From Candidatus Chloroheliales bacterium (lineage in GTDB: Bacteria; Chloroflexota; Chloroflexia; QHBQ01), in NCBI GenBank assembly GCA_003243865.1, contig QHBQ01000211.1, positions 1-5,615 of the forward strand: a DNA stretch of 5,615 nucleotides, given 5' to 3'. Below, piece by piece: positions 1 to 4,503 of the stretch (positions within the stretch are counted from its first letter, which is position 1; the number at the start of each line of letters is the position of its first letter). The position numbers and the translations under genes are program-made. The notes beneath the pieces are model-generated. The model saw only the letters and a list, made by a program, of their open reading frames with translations, made no database searches and was not told where the DNA came from.

Positions 1-17
1 GGGTTCGTCTCGTTCAT
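1..17 (-). CDS. possible 5' end of a divergent gene, cut by the window edge
   Basis: A minus-strand ATG at 17-15 opens a frame (M-N-E-T-N...) that leaves the window after five full codons. The only support is its position: a TGATACAAT box (33-25) ends seven bases before the ATG, so transcription would start at or next to the A of the ATG and the mRNA would be leaderless. There is no Shine-Dalgarno sequence; the bases before the ATG are a C run. Nothing can be said about function. It could also be a chance ATG beneath a promoter whose real gene starts further left. Confidence 0.28.
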
Positions 18-24
18 GGGGGAT

Positions 25-33
25 ATTGTATCA
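25..33 (-). promoter_or_regulatory. extended -10 promoter (TGATACAAT) for the leftward gene
   Basis: The minus strand reads TGATACAAT, which is a TACAAT -10 hexamer (5/6 to TATAAT) preceded by the TGn extension. No good -35 box is visible at 16-18 bp; the best is a TTCGTC-like sequence. That pattern suits an extended -10 promoter. The expected start site falls at about position 17-19, on the ATG of the possible divergent gene. Confidence 0.4.
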
Positions 34-76
34 CAACCGAAGATTAAAGACGAAATAGGACATACGCAGTCCAGCA

Positions 77-100
77 GGGCGAACAACGGTTCGCCCCTAC
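77..100 (-). repeat. REP-like palindrome with GTAG foot
   Basis: A perfect 8-bp stem (77-84 with 89-96) closes a 4-nt loop and is followed by CTAC (97-100). Read on the minus strand this is GTAG followed by the hairpin, the canonical REP layout recognised by RAYT transposases. It is one of at least seven such palindromes in the window and lies in the intergenic space between the two proposed divergent promoters. Confidence 0.75.
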
Positions 101-130
101 AGATTAATTCAATCCGCGTTCCGGAGAGCA

Positions 131-159
131 TTGACAGATACGAACATCTGTGTTAGAAT
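131..159 (+). promoter_or_regulatory. near-consensus sigma70 promoter
   Basis: TTGACA (131-136) is a perfect -35 box. After exactly 17 bp comes TAGAAT (154-159), 5/6 to the -10 consensus. The expected start site is near 166. The spacer holds a small inverted repeat, CAGAT (135-139) and ATCTG (146-150), which overlaps the end of the -35 box and could be an operator; that is inference. The next plus-strand gene is the DinB-family gene at 507, so the leader would be about 340 nt and would include the whole palindromic element. Confidence 0.65.
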
Positions 160-169
160 GCTGACGAGG

Positions 170-185
170 CATCGGTTTTGCGCTC
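170..185 (+). repeat. direct repeat, left copy, bordering palindromic element 1
   Basis: CATCGGTTTTGCGCTC here matches CATCGGTTTTGCGCTT at 445-460 in 15 of 16 positions. Each copy is immediately followed by GTAG. The two copies sit exactly at the outer borders of the 260-bp element. This could be a long target-site duplication or a duplication of the DNA in front of a REP. Confidence 0.7.
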
Positions 186-445
186 GTAGGTGCGCAGCGC
201 CATAGGCATCGAAATAAGAACAGGGTATGGGAACTTACAGGGGGTCTGGGGGTAAGCCCCCAGCGGCTGACTGGCGGCAAGGTTAGGATTAGGCAACATC
301 GCGCCATGCCTGAGCGAGCAACCACTGCGCTTACGAATAGCATTGGTGAGGTTGCATCAGCTGGGGGCTTACCCCCAGACCCCCTCAATCACCCTCGGCT
401 TTCGTCTTAATTTGATGCCTATGGGCGTGATGAATCACACCCTAC
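186..445. mobile_element. 260-bp palindromic composite element (BIME/MITE-like), copy 1
   Basis: The element begins with GTAG (186-189) and ends with CTAC (442-445). Its core has two perfect 26-bp inverted arms (239-264 and 360-385) separated by 95 nt. Each arm is itself a hairpin: CTGGGGG-TAAG-CCCCCAG on the left and CTGGGGG-CTTA-CCCCCAG on the right. The shoulders are also inverted relatives: the left one (186-238) contains CATAGGCATC and the right one (386-445) contains GATGCCTATGGGCG. The right shoulder ends in a REP-type hairpin (about 423-442). There is no coding capacity. The shape suggests a non-autonomous element of paired inverted REPs (BIME) or a MITE mobilised in trans. A long structured RNA is another possibility. 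Confidence 0.75.
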
Positions 446-460
446 ATCGGTTTTGCGCTT
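445..460 (+). repeat. direct repeat, right copy, bordering palindromic element 1
   Basis: Right-hand partner of the repeat at 170-185 (15/16 identical). It begins on the last base of the element's terminal CTAC and runs directly into the GTAG of the next REP. Similarity continues beyond the 16 bp: GTAGG-TGC follows on the left and GTAGGGGTGC on the right. Confidence 0.7.
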
Positions 461-485
461 GTAGGGGTGCAAATTCATTGCGCCC
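461..485 (+). repeat. REP-like palindrome, plus orientation
   Basis: GTAG (461-464) is followed by a stem pairing 465-472 with 478-485, with one G-T pair and a 5-nt loop. It is the only clearly plus-oriented copy. It ends 21 bp before the DinB-family start codon and just 5' of the purine-rich ribosome-binding region, so its hairpin would form in that gene's leader. Confidence 0.65.
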
Positions 486-506
486 TAAGAAAGGGAAGGT
501 AAGCAG

Positions 507-995
507 ATGGCGGAAGAAAACCGCACGCTGGACACGTTTTACGAGAACTGGAAGCTGTATCAGCACCACGTCAAGGAAGCGATCGCGCCGCTTACCGAAG
601 AGCAGTTGGCGCTGCGGGCCGCGCCCCACCTGCGCTCGATCGGGGAAAACGCTGCACACATGATGGGGGCGCGGATTGGCTGGTTCACCCGCTTCCTCGG
701 CGAGGGGGATGAGGAGCTGAAGTCAATGCCCCGCTGGGACGCGCCGGGCGCACCCACCCGCAGCGCTGCCGAACTGGTGGACGGCCTCGACCTGAGCTGG
801 AAACTAATGGCCGATTGCCTGGCCCGCTGGAACTCTGATGATATGCAGAAGACCTTCACGCGGGAGTGGCGGGGCGACAATTACGAGTTGTCACGAAGCT
901 GGGTTATCTGGCACCTGCTCGAACATGACCTCCACCACGGCGGCGAAATATCGCTGACGCTAGGTATGCACGGCCTGCAAGCGCCAGACATCTAA
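507..995 (+). CDS. DinB-family four-helix metal-binding protein
   Basis: The 162-residue product has the length and layout of the DinB/YfiT-like fold, a four-helix bundle that holds a divalent metal with three histidines. The likely ligands are H51 (in ENAAHMMG) and H140 and H144 (in LLEHDLHHGGEI, the family's C-terminal signature). The family includes damage-induced proteins and thiol-dependent transferases using bacillithiol or mycothiol. The substrate here cannot be read from sequence. The start is chosen because a purine-rich AAGGGAAGG (491-499) precedes the ATG at a suitable distance; later ATGs would remove helix 1. It is soluble, with no signal peptide. The near-consensus promoter at 131-159 points at it through the palindromic element. 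Its last 36 bp overlap the convergent DUF4350 gene; the C-terminal TLGMHGLQAPDI is typical of the family, so the overlap looks real. Confidence 0.9.
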   Translation: MAEENRTLDTFYENWKLYQHHVKEAIAPLTEEQLALRAAPHLRSIGENAAHMMGARIGWFTRFLGEGDEELKSMPRWDAPGAPTRSAAELVDGLDLSWKLMADCLARWNSDDMQKTFTREWRGDNYELSRSWVIWHLLEHDLHHGGEISLTLGMHGLQAPDI

Positions 996-2213
996 TCCCA
1001 GCGCCATCTTGCGGGCCTTGGCGACACGACGGATGAGGTCGAGTAGGGTGGCTTCGCTGTAGTGTTCGCTATGGCCCGCGCTGTTCACTGCGTCCAGTTC
1101 TTCGAGCAGGCCGCGCAGCAGGTTGCGGTCGATTGGCCGGGGGCTGAGGCGGGCCAGTTCGTCCACGAAGGCAGCGGCGGGCAGGTGCGGATCAATCCCG
1201 AACGGGCGGGCCAGATCGGCGCGGAGGGTGGTGCGGTAGTGCTCAACCACCCAGTTGCGCTGCGCGGCGCGGCGGAACATACTGCCTACCGCCTCGACGT
1301 ACTCGCCCGACGAGCGGCGGGTGTCGGGCGGCACCAGCGGCACAATGCGACCAAAGCGCCGCCCGCTAAGGATGAGGTAGAGCGCCGCCAGCCCGACGGC
1401 ATACAGCACGCCCCAGCCCCAGCGCTGGGTAAGCAGCGCGGTGGCGAGATCGTCGCTGGCGGTATAGCCGTGATGCACCTCGTCGAGCGCGACCTTGCTG
1501 CCCTCCGCGATGCCCGCCAGCAGGTTGAGAGTGAGCGCGCCGTTGTCAGCCTCGCCCAGCCCCTGATTGCTGAACAGGTGCGGCGCGCTGGTGATGTAGA
1601 CCCGCCCCCGCCCTTCGCTGAAGCCAATCAGTAGCGCCTGCTCCTTGGTGCCGAGGTAGATAGTGGCATCGGCGCGCTTGCTGGTGTCCAGCGCGTAGTT
1701 AGTTGCCACGCTGACCTCGGCTACCGGCGGGTTCGGCAGCGGCTGGGCGGGCTTCAGCTTATCGTAGGGCTTGCTACTGGCAACCAGGCTGATCTGCCAG
1801 TCGCGCAGCAGTTGGCTGGTCTCGAAGCCGGTCTCCGCCCAAATCAGGGTTTTGCCGCCGCGCACCCATGCCAGCAGGTTCTCGCGCTCGACCTTGCTCA
1901 GGTCGGCGCTGGGATTGATGACGAATAGGGCGTCGGCCTCGGCAGGGATGGCGAACGGGCCATACTCGATGCGCTGCGCCTGATAGCCCAGCTTGCCCAG
2001 CCAGGTGTAGAGCGCCAGCGCGCCTTCCTTCGCCGCGCTATGGCTGCTGCCGCTGTTCTGGTCGTCGGGGTTGGCGGGCGGCGGGTTGGCGGCAAAGGCG
2101 AGCAGGCCGATAATCAGCACCGCCGCTGCAACAATTAGCAGCGTCCGCCGGTTGCCGCGGGCAGATTGTAGATTGAAGATTGTAGATTGTAGATTAGGGT
2201 CCATATTTTTCAT
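960..2213 (-). CDS. DUF4350 domain membrane protein
   Basis: The 417-residue product has one N-terminal membrane helix (about 24-41), an exported DUF4350 region (about 57-250) that starts at SSHSAAKEGALALYTWL and contains the DEVHHGY motif (244-250), a second helix (about 266-283) and a cytoplasmic tail. The tail carries the RSSGEYVEAVGSMFRRA stretch usual in this family. The DUF4350 region resembles GATase-like folds and its biochemical role is unknown. These genes normally sit with DUF4129, DUF58 and MoxR ATPase genes; the DUF4129 gene is directly upstream here. Residues 6-16 are encoded by a heptanucleotide repeat, a REP palindrome ends five bases before the ATG, and no Shine-Dalgarno sequence is visible. 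M1 or M4 is the likely start, because no further start codon occurs before the membrane helix. The 3' end overlaps the convergent DinB-family gene by 36 bp. Confidence 0.87.
   Translation of the reverse strand: MKNMDPNLQSTIFNLQSARGNRRTLLIVAAAVLIIGLLAFAANPPPANPDDQNSGSSHSAAKEGALALYTWLGKLGYQAQRIEYGPFAIPAEADALFVINPSADLSKVERENLLAWVRGGKTLIWAETGFETSQLLRDWQISLVASSKPYDKLKPAQPLPNPPVAEVSVATNYALDTSKRADATIYLGTKEQALLIGFSEGRGRVYITSAPHLFSNQGLGEADNGALTLNLLAGIAEGSKVALDEVHHGYTASDDLATALLTQRWGWGVLYAVGLAALYLILSGRRFGRIVPLVPPDTRRSSGEYVEAVGSMFRRAAQRNWVVEHYRTTLRADLARPFGIDPHLPAAAFVDELARLSPRPIDRNLLRGLLEELDAVNSAGHSEHYSEATLLDLIRRVAKARKMALGLDVWRLQAVHT
2164..2196 (-). repeat. heptanucleotide tandem repeat inside the DUF4350 reading frame
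   Basis: On the plus strand the unit GATTGTA is repeated four times (2164-2191; the second unit is GATTGAA) and ends in a partial GATTA. On the coding strand it reads TACAATC units. A 7-nt unit in a 3-nt code gives a 7-residue period, seen as NLQSTIF followed by NLQS at residues 7-16. This resembles the short tandemly repeated repetitive (STRR) heptamers of cyanobacteria and similar tracts in other filamentous bacteria. Confidence 0.85.
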
Positions 2214-2218
2214 CAGGA

Positions 2219-2241
2219 GGGCGAGTGCCGCCCGCCCCTAC
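2219..2241 (-). repeat. REP-like palindrome next to the DUF4350 start
   Basis: GGGCG (2219-2223) pairs with CGCCC (2233-2237) and CTAC follows at 2238-2241, so the minus strand reads GTAG then hairpin. The upper stem is imperfect. It ends five bases upstream of the ATG at 2213 and occupies the place where a ribosome-binding site would normally lie. Confidence 0.65.
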
Positions 2242-2275
2242 GTCAGCGTTGTTGCCGCCGATAGGCATTGCGGCA

Positions 2276-2299
2276 GGGCGTGATAAATCACGCCCCTAC
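2276..2299 (-). repeat. REP-like palindrome supplying the DUF4129 stop codon
   Basis: A perfect 8-bp stem (GGGCGTGA 2276-2283, TCACGCCC 2288-2295) with a TAAA loop is followed by CTAC (2296-2299). Read on the minus strand it is GTAG plus hairpin. The stop codon TGA of the DUF4129 gene (2290-2288) is inside the stem, and the last residues V-G-A are encoded by GTA-GGG-GCG. It has the same orientation as the palindrome at 2219-2241; the two fill most of this 74-bp intergenic gap. Confidence 0.85.
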
Positions 2300-3166
2300 A
2301 GTTAGCGCATCACTTTCAACTTTCAACTTTTCACTTTTAACTGCCTCTACCAGGCTGGCGTAGCGGTCATACTCGTCGCGGCTGGGGAGAGTGTGACCGT
2401 ACCAGGTGCGGTCGAAGGTATCCACGATGGGGGTGAGCAGCGCGGCGAGGCGGCTGGAGCCGAGGCGTTGCAGGTATTCGCGGTTGGTCAGCGAATGGTC
2501 GAAGCGGAGCAGGCCGCGCTCGTCGAGCAGAATGAGGGTGGTGAGATAGAGATAGCGGATGGCGTCGCGGTAGTTGCCTGCCGCCGCTTGTTCGATGGCC
2601 CGCTGGCTGCTCTGCGCCGAACTTAGGTTGCGCTCCGCGGCGCTGGCGACGCTTGCCACCGTTGGCGGCACGAAGGTACGCCCGGTCAGGACTACTACCA
2701 TCCCCACCACCGCGACGATGACCACCGCGAGCAGCAGCAGGCCCCACGGCCCCAGCCCCAACACGTTGATGCGTGGCCCATCCTTGCCCCAGATGATGAA
2801 GAAGATAATAGCCAGCAGGAAGACCGCGCCGCCGCTGCCAACAATCCAGATGCGCCGCCTTAGCGGGGTCATCTCGCTGCCGCGTGTTGCCAACCAGGCC
2901 ACGAAAGCGGCCAGCAGCGCCAGCAGCGTCGCGGTGCCAAGCGCACGGGTGGCTGGCTCCAGGTTGCCGTACCAGGCGAAGGCCGCGCGGGCAATGTCGC
3001 TGATGCTGTCAAGCAGGTCGCGGGGGCGGCTCTGCTCCTGATACTGGAAGCGGGGGTCGCTCAACACCTGGTGCAGCTGGTCGAGGCGGGGGTCGCTGGG
3101 GGCGGGCTGGGGTATGGCTGGCGGGCGCGCGCCACCCGCCCCTACTTCACCGATGAGCTTGCTCAT
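2288..3166 (-). CDS. DUF4129 domain membrane protein
   Basis: The 292-residue product has a soluble N-terminal part, three membrane helices (about 75-94, 107-126 and 139-161) and a C-terminal DUF4129 domain (about 194-272). The domain's signature is clear: AAAGNYRDAIRYLYLTTLILLDERG, then SLTNREYLQRL, then FDRTWYG. DUF4129 proteins sit beside DUF4350, DUF58 and MoxR genes and in some cases accompany transglutaminase-like domains; their exact function is unknown. The ATG lies 4 nt after the upstream stop, and AAGGTGAG overlapping that stop is a good ribosome-binding site, so translation is probably coupled. Residues 8-16 (V-G-A-G-G-A-R-P-P) come from an in-frame REP palindrome. Residues 275-287 come from a heptamer tract and the last three from a second REP. 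The domain itself is intact. Confidence 0.9.
   Translation of the reverse strand: MSKLIGEVGAGGARPPAIPQPAPSDPRLDQLHQVLSDPRFQYQEQSRPRDLLDSISDIARAAFAWYGNLEPATRALGTATLLALLAAFVAWLATRGSEMTPLRRRIWIVGSGGAVFLLAIIFFIIWGKDGPRINVLGLGPWGLLLLAVVIVAVVGMVVVLTGRTFVPPTVASVASAAERNLSSAQSSQRAIEQAAAGNYRDAIRYLYLTTLILLDERGLLRFDHSLTNREYLQRLGSSRLAALLTPIVDTFDRTWYGHTLPSRDEYDRYASLVEAVKSEKLKVESDALTVGA
2308..2342 (-). repeat. heptanucleotide tandem repeat at the 3' end of the DUF4129 gene
   Basis: On the coding strand five heptamers run in a row: AGTTAAA, AGTGAAA, AGTTGAA, AGTTGAA, AGTGATG. They encode the charged tail VKSEKLKVESD, which lies beyond the DUF4129 domain. The unit differs from the GATTGTA tract at 2164-2196, so two unrelated heptamer families border the same intergenic gap. 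Confidence 0.85.
3120..3145 (-). repeat. REP-like palindrome read in frame within the DUF4129 gene
   Basis: GGCGGG (3120-3125) pairs with CCCGCC (3135-3140) and CTAC follows at 3142-3145. On the coding strand GTAG starts at codon 8 (GTA = Val8), and the palindrome encodes residues 8-16. It lies only 21 bp into the gene, before any recognisable domain. Confidence 0.75.
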
Positions 3167-3170
3167 CCGC

Positions 3171-4235
3171 TCACCTTGCCATTGTCGCTGCTGCTAGCGC
3201 CTCGATGTCGTATGCCTCGATGCGCACCCGCAGGTTCAGGTAGAATATGGTGAAGGCGATGATGCTGATGGGGGCCAGCACGAAGTCGAGCAGGCCGCTG
3301 AAGGCGAGGTCAAGCGCGAGTACGGTAGTGGGGTTCAGCCCCGGTAGCTGGCTCAGTAGCAGGGTCAGCACCGTGCCGACACCCTGGGTGAGCAGCCAGA
3401 TGAGCAGCACGGTTGCGAGCCACAACCCCATGCTCATCCCCCAGTAGCCCTTGCCAACCAGTTCGCGGCTGCGCTGCAACGCCTGCCCTGGCCCGGCCCG
3501 CTCGACGATTAGCGCTGGCAGGCTGATGAAGAAGAACGGTGCGATAATCGGCACCGCGATTATTCCAATCAAGAACACGAACCCGATGCCTGCGATGATG
3601 AACAACAGGTAGACCAGCGCCACCCAGCCCAGCAACGCGCTGATGCGTCCGCCGACATAGCGGTAGGCTGCGCCAGTGGTTATCGTCCGCCCGTGGTAGC
3701 GCTCATTGGCGGCGTAAATTAGCGCCGCCGTCGCCACCTGCATCAGCACGTTGATGCCCGCCAGCAGTATGATGTAGACGCCAAGGCTGGCATAGAAGTG
3801 GCCGAGACTGCTAATCGTGTCGTTGTAGTCGTAGCTGCTGAAGGGTGATATGCTTTGGAAGCGAGCGATGTCGCTGGTCACGGAGCGCAGCCACCAGACC
3901 TTGAAGATAACGTCAAGCACGAGGTAGGGAACGTAGGCAACGCCCAGGATGGTGAGGAAGGCGCTGAAGTTGCGGCGATAGAGCGCGAAGCTGCGGTCGA
4001 GCATCTCACTGATGTTCAGCGGGCGGAAGTCGCTCGCTGCCGCGCCATAGCTGACTTGCGGCTTGACGGTGGTGGCGTATCGGTAAGCGGGCGCAGGCGG
4101 TGAGGCCCCATTGCCGTCGGCGGCAGGCGGGTTGCCCGGCGCGGCATAGGGGTTGTAGGGTACGAACTCGCTCGCCGCTGGCAATGCGCCTGCTTCTACC
4201 GCTTCGCTATTCGGCTGCTGCCCGCGCTGCTCCAT
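3171..4235 (-). CDS. polytopic membrane protein, GPDPase_memb/YciC-like
   Basis: The 354-residue product starts with a cytoplasmic tail rich in Pro, Ala, Tyr and Asn (1-70). Then comes RPLNISEMLDRSFALYRR, the typical entry to the 'glycerophosphoryl diester phosphodiesterase membrane domain' family, and about six hydrophobic segments (roughly 90-115, 147-175, 200-217, 219-241, 264-293 and 305-332). The motif ALIVERAGPGQALQRSRELV (241-260) and the ending FYLNLRVRIEAYDIEAL are also typical. No phosphodiesterase catalytic domain is present; the family name comes from fusions elsewhere and does not show enzyme activity. The ATG has AAAGGA about 11 nt upstream, a usable but long spacing. The stop is 4 nt from the DUF4129 start, so the two are probably co-transcribed. 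The second palindromic element lies directly upstream, and no convincing promoter is visible there. Confidence 0.8.
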   Translation of the reverse strand: MEQRGQQPNSEAVEAGALPAASEFVPYNPYAAPGNPPAADGNGASPPAPAYRYATTVKPQVSYGAAASDFRPLNISEMLDRSFALYRRNFSAFLTILGVAYVPYLVLDVIFKVWWLRSVTSDIARFQSISPFSSYDYNDTISSLGHFYASLGVYIILLAGINVLMQVATAALIYAANERYHGRTITTGAAYRYVGGRISALLGWVALVYLLFIIAGIGFVFLIGIIAVPIIAPFFFISLPALIVERAGPGQALQRSRELVGKGYWGMSMGLWLATVLLIWLLTQGVGTVLTLLLSQLPGLNPTTVLALDLAFSGLLDFVLAPISIIAFTIFYLNLRVRIEAYDIEALAAATMAR

Positions 4236-4267
4236 AATTAGCTGTTTCCTTTGATGTGTTACTAATC

Positions 4268-4486
4268 AGGGGAACATACAGGGGGTCTGGGGGTAAGCCC
4301 CCAGCTGCTGACCGGCACCAATGTTGGGGTTAGGCAGCATCACCGCCATTGTGGTTGCGGCCAGCATTACGCTTACGCGCAGCATTAATGTGTTGCACCA
4401 GCTGGGGGCTTACCCCCAGACCCCCTGGTCAGTTCCCAACCCTGTGCTTATTTTGATGCCTATGGGCGTATGCTATGCGCCCCTAC
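4268..4486. mobile_element. palindromic composite element (BIME/MITE-like), copy 2
   Basis: The core matches copy 1: 26-bp arms at 4280-4305 and 4401-4426 have the same sequence as copy 1 and are again separated by exactly 95 nt. The interior aligns with copy 1 only with many substitutions and compensating one-base gaps (for example TTAGGCA-CATC and GCTTACG are shared). The 60-bp right shoulder (4427-4486) ends in CTAC as in copy 1. It also resembles the inverted left shoulder of copy 1 through GTTCCCA and CTTATTT and GATGCCTATGG. The left shoulder appears cut off near 4268, close to the ribosome-binding region of the downstream gene. The element fills most of the 268-bp gap between the DUF4126 and GPDPase_memb-like genes. 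Confidence 0.75.
4464..4486 (-). repeat. REP-like palindrome closing element copy 2
   Basis: A seven-pair stem (4464-4470 with 4476-4482, one G-T pair) with a 5-nt loop is followed by CTAC (4483-4486). It lies 17 bp beyond the DUF4126 stop. A hairpin here could protect the upstream transcript's 3' end, but no T-run follows on the minus strand, so it is not called a terminator. Confidence 0.65.
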
Positions 4487-4503
4487 ATCAATGATGGGTA
4501 ATA

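Noticed and set aside
16..156. Plus-strand 46-codon open frame starting MGDIVSQ
   Set aside because: It has no ribosome-binding site, runs through the REP at 77-100 and overlaps the promoter at 131-159. Its composition does not look like a protein.
186..445. Riboswitch in the DinB-family leader
   Set aside because: The leader structure is explained by the dispersed element, which also occurs before an unrelated gene at 4268-4486. No known riboswitch core was recognised.
186..485. CRISPR array or group of direct repeats
   Set aside because: The repeats are inverted, differ in length and lack regular unique spacers; no cas gene is present.
343..663. Plus-strand 106-codon frame across the element and the DinB-family start
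   Set aside because: It begins inside the palindromic element and then reads the DinB-family gene in the wrong frame, giving Arg/Thr/Ser-rich sequence.
1062..1634. Plus-strand 190-codon frame opposite the DUF4350 gene
   Set aside because: It is an antisense shadow typical of high-GC DNA; the opposite strand encodes recognisable DUF4350 motifs.
2215..2220. AGGAGG as a ribosome-binding site
   Set aside because: It is on the plus strand, whereas the adjacent DUF4350 start is on the minus strand; no plus-strand gene starts here.
2574..3041. Plus-strand 155-codon frame opposite the DUF4129 gene
   Set aside because: Ser/Ala/Arg/Thr-rich shadow with no family resemblance; the opposite strand carries the DUF4129 signature and membrane helices.
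4401..4426. Rho-independent terminator at the element arm
   Set aside because: The CTGGGGG hairpin is GC-rich, but no T-run follows on either strand. Some transcriptional slowing is possible but not supported.
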